Source: JBFWWW01 sp050245975 (GTDB lineage: Bacteria; Pseudomonadota; Alphaproteobacteria; Rhizobiales; Hyphomicrobiaceae). Taken from it: a DNA stretch of 18,246 nt. The position numbers and the translations under genes are program-made. Numbering within the stretch: position 1 is the stretch's first letter; every line of letters starts with the position of its first letter. Where the stretch lies: the NCBI GenBank assembly GCA_050245975.1, contig JBFWWW010000065.1, positions 1 to 18,246 of the forward strand, written 5' to 3'. Below are positions 7,275 through 14,760 of this stretch, in pieces. Under the pieces are notes generated by a model. It was given only the letters and a program-made list of their open reading frames with translations, was not told the origin of the DNA and searched no databases.

Positions 7275-7886
7275 ATGAGCAAAGTACCGAAAACCACCGC
7301 GCCTGAGTCGAACAAGCTGCAGCGGCGTCCGTTCGTGGCCGACCTGATGAAGCGCCGCGGCAAAGGTCTCGTCGTAACCGGCCTCGGCAGCCCGACATGG
7401 GATTTGTTCGCAGCCGGCGATCGGCCGGACAACCTTTACTCTTGGGGCGGTATGGGTCTTTCCGTGCCGACCGCACTAGGTCTCGCATTGGCTCGGCCGG
7501 ATCGGCGTGTCCTGGCCATGACGGGCGACGGTGAGATGATGATGGGCATCGGCTCGCTCGGCGTGGTCGCGGACCAGGCACCGCCGAATCTCGCGATCCT
7601 GGTTCTCGACAACGAGCGGTTCTCGGAGACCGGCCGGCAGAAAGGCCTCACAGGCAATCGCGTCGACCTATGTGCCGTGGCCAAGGGCTTCGGCATCCGG
7701 GAGACGTTGCTTGTGACCGAGGACAGCCAGAAGGACGAGCTTGCGCGTTTCCTGTTCGAGACGCCGGGCCCAATCCTCGCCGTTGCCAAGATCGCGCTCA
7801 GCGAGGATCCGTGGCAGCTTCCGGAAAAGGACGGTGCTGCGATCGCCCGCCGTTTCAAGATCTCGCTTGGGCTCGAGAAGCCCTAG
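7275..7886 (+). CDS. ThDP-dependent decarboxylase, PP-domain (beta) subunit, sulfopyruvate/phosphonopyruvate decarboxylase-like
   Basis: A 203-aa protein equivalent to the C-terminal diphosphate-binding domain of ThDP enzymes, close in size to ComE. The cofactor motif begins GDGEMMMGIG (84-93) and closes with LDNE (111-114), giving the classical GDG-...-N spacing that binds Mg2+ and the diphosphate. SWGGMGLSVPTALGLALARP (56-75) and RFSETGRQKGLTG (115-127) are also typical. The ATG at 7275 follows GAGGG by 5 nt in the 7-nt gap after the alpha subunit gene. A strong terminator lies 54 nt after the stop, so this is the end of a two-gene operon. In bacterial phosphonopyruvate decarboxylases the two domains are fused in one ~380-aa chain; here they are split, as in archaeal ComDE. 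Function as a 2-oxo-acid decarboxylase is firm, the substrate is not. Confidence 0.82.
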   Translation: MSKVPKTTAPESNKLQRRPFVADLMKRRGKGLVVTGLGSPTWDLFAAGDRPDNLYSWGGMGLSVPTALGLALARPDRRVLAMTGDGEMMMGIGSLGVVADQAPPNLAILVLDNERFSETGRQKGLTGNRVDLCAVAKGFGIRETLLVTEDSQKDELARFLFETPGPILAVAKIALSEDPWQLPEKDGAAIARRFKISLGLEKP

Positions 7887-7939
7887 TCGGGTCGAGGGAG
7901 CCAATTTCGGTCAAGTAATCGAAGAAGCATGCTTCGCAG

Positions 7940-7974
7940 CGAGCCCGGATCGCCCTCCGGGCTCGTCTTGTTTT
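7940..7974 (+). terminator. intrinsic terminator after the ThDP decarboxylase genes
   Basis: A perfect 9-bp stem CGAGCCCGG / CCGGGCTCG (7940-7948 and 7957-7965) with an 8-nt loop, followed by the T-rich run TCTTGTTTT. A separate 12-bp palindrome GAAGCATGCTTC sits just upstream at 7924-7935. The position, 54 nt after the stop codon of the beta subunit, fits termination of the two-gene operon. Confidence 0.85.
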
Positions 7975-8040
7975 GAGGCTCGCATCGCAGCCGCATGCCA
8001 CGCTTCCGGGCGCACCGGAATGGGGCCCCAGGACTCTGCG

Positions 8041-8056
8041 TTCACACTCTTGTGAA
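8041..8056. promoter_or_regulatory. inverted repeat TTCACA-N4-TGTGAA, possible operator
   Basis: A perfect 6-bp inverted repeat with a 4-nt spacer lies about 107 nt upstream of the start of the exported repeat protein, within the 277-bp intergenic region. It has the geometry of a dimeric repressor/activator site. No recognisable -35/-10 pair could be assigned with confidence near it, so the role is a guess. No gene is seen in this intergenic region. Confidence 0.25.
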
Positions 8057-8163
8057 GTTGAGCGGGCATTTTTGAGCTTGTTTTCTGAACGCTGTACAGG
8101 CAAATTCGAGACGTAGCGAATTCAAACAGCGGGCGTCGCCCAAACAAGAGACAGGAGCCGAGC

Positions 8164-9057
8164 ATGCGTAACACACTCGCCATCTCCGCGACCGCCCTCA
8201 TCCTTGCGGCGCTCGCAACCCCCAGCGATGCACAAACGTCTAATCGCGGCGGCCAGCGCGGATTCAGCAACTCGTCGAGCGGTGGCTTCTCACAGCGCTC
8301 GATCCAAGGTTCCGGCAGCCGCATCGGAAACCGCAGCTTCCGCACCGTTCAACCGCCCTCTCCGGGCAGCCAAGCCGGTGTCGGCAACCGCCGCTCCTTC
8401 GGTATTCAACCTCCGGCTCCACGCGGTCAGGTCAGCAACAGCGGTGTTCGCCGATCCTTCGGCATACAACCGCCGTCACCTGGCAACGTCGCTGGAAACG
8501 GCGGTAACCGCAGCCTTCGCAGCGTTCAGCCGCCGGCATCGGGAACCTCGCAGCGCTCTGCCCAGCCGGCAATCGGTGGCTCCGTCAGGCCGCCGATCGC
8601 GGCGCCGGTGATCCCAGCAGCAACGACAACCGCTGCGCTCGGGACTGTAGCTGCGACGGGTGCCATCGCCGCCGCGTCTGCGGGGACGACGTCATCCAGC
8701 AGCGCAGGCAGCACCCCGCCGACCGCGGCGGCCGCACCGGCACCGACCGACACCGTCGTGGTCGGCCAGCCCATCGAGCCGACGGCGGGCGATGCAACGA
8801 CCACCTCAGCCACGGCTGACAGCGGGATGCCGCCGGCTGAAATGCTGGCCTCGGTCGGCGCGCCGATCATGCCCGTGGCCGAGCCTTCCACCTCGGGCGG
8901 GCCGGTTGCCGCCGGGGCAACCGTTCAACGGACCGGGGTCCACGTGGTGCGCCGGGTGCAGGCCGAGGAAATCTGCGAGGAGCCGACCTATCGTCCCCAC
9001 TACTCGCACCGCCGCTCCTCTTACGGTCACTATCACCGCTCGTACTCGTACCGCTGA
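8164..9057 (+). CDS. exported protein of unknown function with QPP repeats and His/Tyr/Arg-rich tail
   Basis: A 297-aa protein I do not recognise. The N-terminus has a Sec signal peptide (MRNTLAISATALILAALATP) with likely cleavage after SDA at residue 23. Next come a Ser/Gly/Asn/Arg-rich stretch (24-55), four imperfect 20-aa repeats built around RSFxxxQPPxPG (56-127), and a long Ala/Thr/Ser/Pro-rich linker (about 130-255). It ends with VHVVRRVQAEEICEEPTY and a tail rich in His, Tyr, Ser and Arg (277-297, HYSHRRSSYGHYHRSYSYR). The single Cys is at 271. The composition predicts a mostly disordered envelope or surface protein; the tail could bind metal, nucleic acid or polysaccharide, but nothing proves this. 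The ATG at 8164 has AGGAG 6 nt upstream. Two further exported proteins follow on the same strand. Confidence 0.8.
   Translation: MRNTLAISATALILAALATPSDAQTSNRGGQRGFSNSSSGGFSQRSIQGSGSRIGNRSFRTVQPPSPGSQAGVGNRRSFGIQPPAPRGQVSNSGVRRSFGIQPPSPGNVAGNGGNRSLRSVQPPASGTSQRSAQPAIGGSVRPPIAAPVIPAATTTAALGTVAATGAIAAASAGTTSSSSAGSTPPTAAAAPAPTDTVVVGQPIEPTAGDATTTSATADSGMPPAEMLASVGAPIMPVAEPSTSGGPVAAGATVQRTGVHVVRRVQAEEICEEPTYRPHYSHRRSSYGHYHRSYSYR
8329..8544 (+). repeat. four ~60-bp coding repeats (20-aa RSFxxxQPPxPG unit)
   Basis: Within the exported protein, Ser58, Ser78, Ser98 and Ser117 each begin a copy of the unit S-F/L-x-x-(V/I)-QPP-(S/A)-(P/S)-x, spaced 20, 20 and 19 residues. The copies read RSFRTVQPPSPG, RSFGIQPPAPRG, RSFGIQPPSPG and RSLRSVQPPASG. 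The second and third are the most similar, suggesting recent duplication within the array. Confidence 0.8.
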
Positions 9058-9081
9058 CCAGCAAGCGGCTGCTGCAGAAAC

Positions 9082-9113
9082 TGATCGGGCCTGCCGAATG
9101 GGCGGCCCGATCA
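9082..9113 (+). terminator. stable hairpin downstream of the exported repeat protein gene, terminator-like without a U-run
   Basis: A perfect 10-bp stem TGATCGGGCC / GGCCCGATCA (9082-9091 and 9104-9113) lies 25 nt after the stop codon. The sequence after it (TGCGCACGCG) has no T-tract, so it is either a weak or factor-assisted terminator or an mRNA-end stabiliser. It sits in the 157-bp gap before the first TPR gene. No confident promoter could be assigned in the remainder of that gap. Confidence 0.5.
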
Positions 9114-9214
9114 TGCGCACGCGCGTTAAGGTGGCACCCCGTTTGCACCTGTCCTAGTGTGATCATCTTCGAAACGTGCAGTCCTCCAATTCCTCACGAT
9201 AATCGAGACTTAAG

Positions 9215-10870
9215 ATGCGCTCATCACTGACAGTATCTCTGCTCCTCGCCTCCGCCGCAGTCAGTGGCGCCGCGTATGGACAAAGCGCACCGTCTCGCGG
9301 TGACAGCGCCTCGCCGTCCCAGCCGTCGGGTGTCCGGGTGGCCCAAGCTCAAACTCAAGGCACCCAGCCCCAAGGCGCCCAGCCGGTGCGCCCGCGCCGC
9401 AATCTCAGTCAAGACAATCCACCACCCGCCGCGCCTGCGCAGCCGGCGGCAACAACGCCTGCGCCGGTTCAGCCGCCGGCAGCTCAGGGCGGACAAGGTA
9501 CGCCCGCCGCACGATCGCGCCCCGCAGCACCCGAGCGGCGCGCGTTGACACCGGCGCCGGCACCGCAGCAGGCTCCGGCCGTGCCCCCCGCGTCCGGTAC
9601 TGCCGCGAACCAGACACCAGCCCAACCCACGGCAGCCACGCAACCGGCCGCAGGAGCGGCTCAAACGCCGGCAGCGCCTTCCGCCTCGGGCACGGCGGCA
9701 AATACTCCGCTGCCGGCTCAGCCCGGGACGCCTGTTCAACAGCCGGCGCAGCAACCGGCTGCGACAGCGCCTGCTACGCAACCTCTGCCGCCCGAAATGG
9801 CGGGCTGCACGGGAGCTGCCACGGACGCCGCCGTCGCGGCGTGCACGCGCGTCATCGATGAGCGCCGCGTCTCCCGCGACGTCCTCGTCATGGCTTACGC
9901 AAACCGTGCCGCTACGTTTTTCCAGCGCGGAGACGACGCCCGCGCCATCGCTGACCTCGACCAGGCGATCCGCCTCGATCCGCGCAACTATGAGGCGATT
10001 GGCCTGAGAGCCCAGGCGCGGGCCCGGCAGGGTAATTTCGACCGGGCGATCGAGGACGTCTCCAGCACGCTTTCACTGCGTCCTGACGAGGCTGCGGGCC
10101 TGCGCGCTCGTGGCGCCCTCCATCAGCGCAAAGGCGACGCGGTTGCGGCTCTCGCCGACTTCGACGCCGCCTTGCAGATCAATCCGAGCGATGCCGAAGC
10201 GTTGCAGCAACGCGCGGCCCTGAATCTCGCATCGAATCGGCTGGATCAGGCACGGCGCGACGCGGATCGCAGCATTGAGATCAACCCGCGTTCGCTGACG
10301 GCTTTGATGACGCGGGCCGAAATCCGCTCGCGCCAGGGCGACCGGGTGGGCGCCCTCGCGGACCTCGATGCAGGCCTTCGGATTGAACCCAACAATGCCG
10401 ACCTGCGTCAACGCCGGGACGCCATCGAGCCCCCTGCTGCTGCGCAATCCGGGACGACGGCGGCCGCGGCTGCGCAACGCGCGCAACTCGATCAGGCCAT
10501 CTCCCGCGACCCGAACAATGCGGTTCTGCTGATGCAGCGCGCGCAATCGGCTTGGGCGGCCGGCGACATCCAGCGCACGATTCTCGACCTCAACGAAGTG
10601 ATCCGGCTGCAACCGCGCAATGGCGAGGCGTTCCGGGTCCGCGGACTTGCGCATGCGCGCCGCGGTGACGCCGTGCGCACGATCAACGACCTCACGCAGG
10701 CCATCAATCTCAACGTTCGCGACGCCAATACCTATCTCTTCCGAGCGGAGGCGCACGTTCGCCGCAACGAGCGCCGGCAGGCGACCGCCGACTTTCGCGA
10801 GGTGCTGCGAATCGAGCCGGGCAATCGGTTTGCCCAGAATGGTTTGCGCCGTCTCGGCTTGCGCAACTGA
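9215..10870 (+). CDS. exported tetratricopeptide-repeat protein with proline/alanine-rich linker
   Basis: A 551-aa protein with a signal peptide (MRSSLTVSLLLASAAVSGAA, likely cleavage after YG at residue 22). It is followed by a Pro/Ala/Gln-rich low-complexity stretch (about 24-193) that contains a diverged duplication (PPASGTAAN near 124-132, PSASGTAAN near 155-163). Residues 198-215 (CTGAATDAAVAACTRVID) carry two cysteines, Cys198 and Cys210, before the first helix. Tetratricopeptide repeats then run to the end, about eight units. Examples are AYANRAATFFQRGDDARAIA, RGALHQRKGDAVAALADFDA and FRVRGLAHARRGDAVRTIND. A break of AAAQSG/TTAAAAA (about 407-420) splits the TPR array in two. TPR proteins bind partner proteins; the partner is unknown. 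No strong ribosome-binding site precedes the ATG. The next TPR gene starts 28 nt after the stop, implying co-transcription. Confidence 0.88.
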   Translation: MRSSLTVSLLLASAAVSGAAYGQSAPSRGDSASPSQPSGVRVAQAQTQGTQPQGAQPVRPRRNLSQDNPPPAAPAQPAATTPAPVQPPAAQGGQGTPAARSRPAAPERRALTPAPAPQQAPAVPPASGTAANQTPAQPTAATQPAAGAAQTPAAPSASGTAANTPLPAQPGTPVQQPAQQPAATAPATQPLPPEMAGCTGAATDAAVAACTRVIDERRVSRDVLVMAYANRAATFFQRGDDARAIADLDQAIRLDPRNYEAIGLRAQARARQGNFDRAIEDVSSTLSLRPDEAAGLRARGALHQRKGDAVAALADFDAALQINPSDAEALQQRAALNLASNRLDQARRDADRSIEINPRSLTALMTRAEIRSRQGDRVGALADLDAGLRIEPNNADLRQRRDAIEPPAAAQSGTTAAAAAQRAQLDQAISRDPNNAVLLMQRAQSAWAAGDIQRTILDLNEVIRLQPRNGEAFRVRGLAHARRGDAVRTINDLTQAINLNVRDANTYLFRAEAHVRRNERRQATADFREVLRIEPGNRFAQNGLRRLGLRN

Positions 10871-10898
10871 TCCAAACTAGAGGCCAACGAGACGTGCG

Positions 10899-12845
10899 AT
10901 GCGATCGACACTGCGATACTTTTCGAGCGTCGCGTTGGCCGGCATCGGCGCCGTAACGCTGGCATTCAGCATGGAGTTCGCGGCTGCGCAACAGTCGCGG
11001 CCACAACAACCGCCGACCCAGGGGGCGGGGCAAGGGACGGCCGCTGCCGGCGCTGCCTGCTTTGCCGCAACCGACCCGGCCGCCATCATTGCAGGCTGCG
11101 ACGCTTTCTTGTCGGCAGGCCGGTCGGGGGCTACCGCCGACCAGACGGGGCTCGCCCTCCAACGTCGCGGTGGTGCGCGTGCTGCACTCGGCCGGATCGA
11201 GCAGGCTATCAGCGATTTTCGGGAGATGGCGTCCTCCGGCTTCAAGGTGCACGAGGCCCAGGTCTCGATCGGCAGTCTGGAGTTCCGCCGCCAGCGGTTG
11301 AACGCGGCCGAGGCGGCCTACCGCGAGGCACTGAAAGTCAATCCGAGCTATGCTTTGGCACACGTCGGACTTGGACACACGCTGATCGCGCTCAACAAGC
11401 CCGCGGAGGCGGTCGGTCATTTCGATCGCGCGTTGGCCACCTCCGAGACCGACACCGGCGCGCATCTCGGCAAGGGGACGGCGTTGGCGGCAACTGGGGA
11501 CTTCGATGGCGCGATCCGCAGCTTCGATGCGGCGCTTAAGCTCGATCCGCGGCTCTTGTCGGCGCTCTATCAGCGGGCGCAGGCCAACCACGACAAGGGC
11601 GATACGGTGAAAGCCCTGGTTGACGCCGACGCGGCCGTAGCGATCGCGCGCGGGGAGGAACACGTTCGAGCACTGATCTATCGAGGTCGGTTGCGAAACA
11701 ACGCCAAGCTCTACGACGGCACGATTGCAGATTGCACGGCAGCCGGTACAGAGGCCACGCAACTTCGCATCAGCGATGGGGCCTTGCGAGCCGCGGCGGA
11801 GGTGTGTCTAGGTCTCGCGCAGCAGAGCAAAGGCCAGTTGAGGGACGCCGCTCTGAGTTACGACCGGGCTTTGCAGTGGGACCGAAACGACGTGTCGGCG
11901 CTCTCGGGTCGCGGATATGTCCGATTCGAGCGCGGTCAGTACGACTCCGCGATTTCCGACTTCAGCGCCGCGCTCAAGATCGACCCGAGATCACAAGATG
12001 CGCTGCGTTTCATCGGCTTGGCTTACTCCGACAAAGGCGATCGGGCGAAGGCCGACGAGGCATTCGCGCGCGCGATTTCAATCGATCCAAAAGATCCGTG
12101 GCCGCACATGATCCGCGCGATCTCGTCGGCTCGCGACGGCGAGCGTGACCGCGCGTTTGCAGACGTCGCGCAGGCTCTCGCCATCACCGGCCAGCAGTCG
12201 TCGGATGTCGTGTTGGTGCGCGGTGCGGTGAACTATTTCCTCGGAGACCTCGAGAAGGCGCGCGCCGATCTGGATGCGTCGATCCGGCTCAACCCGAATA
12301 ACGGCCAAGCGCACCGGATGCTGGCCCGGCTTTTCATTCGACAAGGACGTTTGGATGATGCCCAGAGGTCGCAGACCGAGGCCGCGCGCCTGCTGCCGCG
12401 CGATGCGACCTTGCTGCTACAGCAGGGATTGATAGCGGTTGCGCGAAAGGATTATGGGAATGCGGTCCGCGATCTCACGGACAGCCTCGAAATCAACGAT
12501 GCACATGCCGAAGGCTTTGCGGCTCGAGGTCAGGCGCATGAAGGGCAAGGTTTGAACGCGGCGGCCATTTCCGACTATCGCAATGCCCTCGCGAAACTTG
12601 CGCTCGATGTGGACGCACGTGCCGCGGTGGACGTGGCGCGGAGAAGGTTGGCGGCGCTGACCACACCGGCCGGAGGGCCTCCGGCGCCATCGGATAGACC
12701 GGGCGAGCCGTCACGTCCTGCGGCGCCAGCGCTACCCGCGACCGGACCGGCCGATGCCTCGCTCTATTGCCGGTTGGCCGAGGGCGTGTTCGGGCGCTCG
12801 CGCAAATATACAGGCGTCGAGTTCGAGACGGGTTGCCGTCAGTAG
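10899..12845 (+). CDS. exported tetratricopeptide-repeat protein with terminal cysteine pairs
   Basis: A 648-aa protein with a signal peptide (MRSTLRYFSSVALAGIGAVT...FAAA, likely cleavage before Gln31) and a short Gln/Pro/Gly-rich linker (31-50). A two-cysteine segment ACFAATDPAAIIAGCDAF (Cys54, Cys67) resembles the Cys segment of the preceding TPR protein. Roughly a dozen TPR units follow (about 82-585), for example ALAHVGLGHTLIALNKPAEA, ALYQRAQANHDKGDTVKALV, ALSGRGYVRFERGQYDSAIS and AHRMLARLFIRQGRLDDAQR. A Pro-rich linker (589-617) leads to a short C-terminal segment LYCRLAEGVFGRSRKYTG... with Cys623 and Cys646. The paired cysteines at both ends suggest disulfide-capped ends in the periplasm, which is an inference. 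The gene follows the first TPR gene by 28 nt and ends 12 nt from the convergent acyl-CoA synthetase gene; no terminator is seen there. Function unknown beyond scaffolding. Confidence 0.88.
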   Translation: MRSTLRYFSSVALAGIGAVTLAFSMEFAAAQQSRPQQPPTQGAGQGTAAAGAACFAATDPAAIIAGCDAFLSAGRSGATADQTGLALQRRGGARAALGRIEQAISDFREMASSGFKVHEAQVSIGSLEFRRQRLNAAEAAYREALKVNPSYALAHVGLGHTLIALNKPAEAVGHFDRALATSETDTGAHLGKGTALAATGDFDGAIRSFDAALKLDPRLLSALYQRAQANHDKGDTVKALVDADAAVAIARGEEHVRALIYRGRLRNNAKLYDGTIADCTAAGTEATQLRISDGALRAAAEVCLGLAQQSKGQLRDAALSYDRALQWDRNDVSALSGRGYVRFERGQYDSAISDFSAALKIDPRSQDALRFIGLAYSDKGDRAKADEAFARAISIDPKDPWPHMIRAISSARDGERDRAFADVAQALAITGQQSSDVVLVRGAVNYFLGDLEKARADLDASIRLNPNNGQAHRMLARLFIRQGRLDDAQRSQTEAARLLPRDATLLLQQGLIAVARKDYGNAVRDLTDSLEINDAHAEGFAARGQAHEGQGLNAAAISDYRNALAKLALDVDARAAVDVARRRLAALTTPAGGPPAPSDRPGEPSRPAAPALPATGPADASLYCRLAEGVFGRSRKYTGVEFETGCRQ

Positions 12846-12857
12846 GTGCCGGCCGCT

Positions 12858-14480
12858 TCACATCTCTTTGGCATGCGCGCGCAAGACGAACTTCTGGATC
12901 TTGCCGGTGGAGGTTTTCGGAAGTGGTCCGAAGACGATGCTGCGCGGACACTTGAAGTGCGCCATGTTCGCCCGGCAGAAGGAGATGACGTCCTCGGCGG
13001 TGGTCGGCCGAGCGTCGGGTTTGAGGGTGACGAAGGCGCATGGGCTTTCGCCCCATTTTGCATCCGGACGCGCGACCACGGCGGCCTCCATGATCTCGGG
13101 GTGTCGGTAGAGCACCTCCTCGACTTCAAGCGAGGAAATGTTTTCACCGCCCGATATGATGATGTCCTTGGAGCGATCCTTCACCTCGATGTAGCCGTCA
13201 TCGTGCCAGACGGCGAGATCGCCCGAGTGATAGAAGCCGCCGGCAAAGGCTTCATTGGTGGCCGTTTCGTTTTTCAGGTAGCCCTTCATCAGCGTGTTCC
13301 CGCGCAGCATGATCTCACCCATCTCTTCGGCGTTGCGCGGCACCGGCCTAAGGGACTGAGGGTCGGCCACTACCATGTTCTCGACCATGGCGAACGGCAC
13401 GCCTTGACGTGCCATGAGGGCATAGCGTTGCTTCACGTCCATGCCTTCGTCCCATTCGGCGGCATGGGCGCAGTAGGTCGATGGACCGTAGCTTTCCGTG
13501 GTGCCGTAGAGGTGCAGCACCTCGAAGCCCATGGTCTCCATGCGCTCGATGACGATCGCCGGAGGCGCGGCGCCGCCGGTTGCCACCTTCGGACGCGCCG
13601 CGAGTTGTCTCTTCGTCTCGGCCGGTGCATGGACGAGCATATTCAGGACGATCGGCGCGCCGCACATGTGCGTGACGTTCTCGTCGGCGCACAGATCGAA
13701 GATGAGCTTCGGCTCGACGCGGCGGAGGCAGATGTGCGTGCCGCCGGCAGCGGTGACAGCCCAGGTGAACGTCCAGCCGGAGCAGTGGAACATGGGCAGA
13801 GTCCACAGGTATCGGCTCTCGTGGTCGAGCTTGAATGTCATGGCGTTGCCCATGGCGCCGAGATAGGCGCCGCGATGGCTGTAGACGGCGCCTTTTGGAT
13901 TGCCGGTCGTGCCGGACGTGTAGAGCAGGCAGATCGAGTCCCACTCGTCCGTCGGGCCCGGATAGTTGAAATTGGGATCACCCGCCGAGATGAAGGTTTC
14001 ATACTCGATATTGCCGAGCGGTGGCATGTCGGTTGTCGCGGCGTCGGCAATGTCGACGACGATCGGGGCCTTGGCGCCCATTATTTCGAGAGCCGGGCTC
14101 ACGGTGGTGTGGAATTCCCGGTCGGCGAGGAGCAGGCGTGCCTCTCCGTGCTCGAGACAGAACGCAATTGCTGCCGGGTCGAGGCGTGTGTTGATCGGAT
14201 TGAGAATCGCGCCAAGCATGGGGACTGCGTAATGCGCTTCGAGCATGGCCGGCACATTGGGCGCGACGATGGCCACCGTATCGCCGCGCCGGATGCCGGC
14301 CTTGGCGAGCGCGTGCGCCAACCGCCGGGCGCGGGCGAAGAATTCCCCATACGTGATGCGCCGGCTGCCATGGACAATGGCAGTGCGAGCACCGAAAAAG
14401 GCTGCGGCGCGGGCGAGATAGCTGACCGGCGAGAGCGGGACATAGTTGGCGGCGGTCTTGGCGAGCTCGGGTCGGTCCAT
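12858..14480 (-). CDS. AMP-forming acyl-CoA synthetase (fatty-acid/medium-chain acyl-CoA ligase type)
   Basis: A 540-aa member of the adenylate-forming superfamily that activates a carboxylic acid with ATP to acyl-AMP and then to acyl-CoA. All core motifs are present: the ATP loop YTSGTTGNPKG (187-197), HLYGTTESYGP (323-333), YHSGDL with Asp420 binding ribose, KDRSKDIIISGGENIS (434-449), and the C-terminal PKTSTGKIQK with catalytic Lys527. FHCSGWTF (231-238) and VEEVLYRHPEIMEAAVVA are typical of the short/medium-chain acyl-CoA ligase group that includes DmdB-like and terpenoid-acid ligases. The ATG at 14480 has GAGGAAA about 7 nt upstream. The substrate cannot be read from sequence. With the dehydrogenase, carboxylase, hydratase and HMG-CoA lyase to the left it could supply acyl-CoA substrates, but it stands alone on its strand here. 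It is divergent from the NupC-like gene over 280 bp. Confidence 0.9.
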   Translation of the reverse strand: MDRPELAKTAANYVPLSPVSYLARAAAFFGARTAIVHGSRRITYGEFFARARRLAHALAKAGIRRGDTVAIVAPNVPAMLEAHYAVPMLGAILNPINTRLDPAAIAFCLEHGEARLLLADREFHTTVSPALEIMGAKAPIVVDIADAATTDMPPLGNIEYETFISAGDPNFNYPGPTDEWDSICLLYTSGTTGNPKGAVYSHRGAYLGAMGNAMTFKLDHESRYLWTLPMFHCSGWTFTWAVTAAGGTHICLRRVEPKLIFDLCADENVTHMCGAPIVLNMLVHAPAETKRQLAARPKVATGGAAPPAIVIERMETMGFEVLHLYGTTESYGPSTYCAHAAEWDEGMDVKQRYALMARQGVPFAMVENMVVADPQSLRPVPRNAEEMGEIMLRGNTLMKGYLKNETATNEAFAGGFYHSGDLAVWHDDGYIEVKDRSKDIIISGGENISSLEVEEVLYRHPEIMEAAVVARPDAKWGESPCAFVTLKPDARPTTAEDVISFCRANMAHFKCPRSIVFGPLPKTSTGKIQKFVLRAHAKEM

Positions 14481-14515
14481 CTGGCGGTTTCCTCGGTGCC
14501 GGGCAGGCTGATTTG

Positions 14516-14527
14516 TTCGCTTGCGAA
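14516..14527. promoter_or_regulatory. inverted repeat TTCGC-TT-GCGAA, possible operator of the acyl-CoA synthetase gene
   Basis: A perfect 5-bp inverted repeat with a 2-nt spacer lies 36-47 nt upstream of the acyl-CoA synthetase start, in the 280-bp divergent region. The size and spacing would suit a TetR-type acyl-CoA-responsive repressor. No such regulator is encoded in the window. Apart from this site the divergent region 14481-14760 shows no gene or clear promoter. Confidence 0.3.
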
Positions 14528-14760
14528 TAGCATGTGGCTCGATGCGGAGCCAAGCACGGTGCCCGCCGCTTGGGAACCGCGTGCCTCCGCCTCTCAGCCA
14601 GCGATCTGACCGGCGGGACGTATCGCTGGGCGTCGCGGCTGGAAAATTGGCAGCGGGGCCAGTTTCAGGTCGTGGTTGAGGCGCGTCGCGCGCAGCGAAC
14701 CCTCTCGGCGTAGGTTAGTCTCCGGACGCAAAATCGATTCGAAGATGAGGTCGCACGGCC

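Noticed and set aside
9287..9800. Low-complexity Pro/Ala/Gln coding stretch as a possible separate repeat element
   Set aside because: It is in frame with the signal peptide and TPR domain and behaves as a protein linker. The partial duplication inside it is diverged and does not look like a mobile or tandem DNA repeat.
12846..14609. A 587-codon open frame on the plus strand opposite the acyl-CoA synthetase gene
   Set aside because: It is the antisense shadow of a gene with all its family motifs intact; long antisense frames are expected in GC-rich DNA. The translation shows no recognisable domain.
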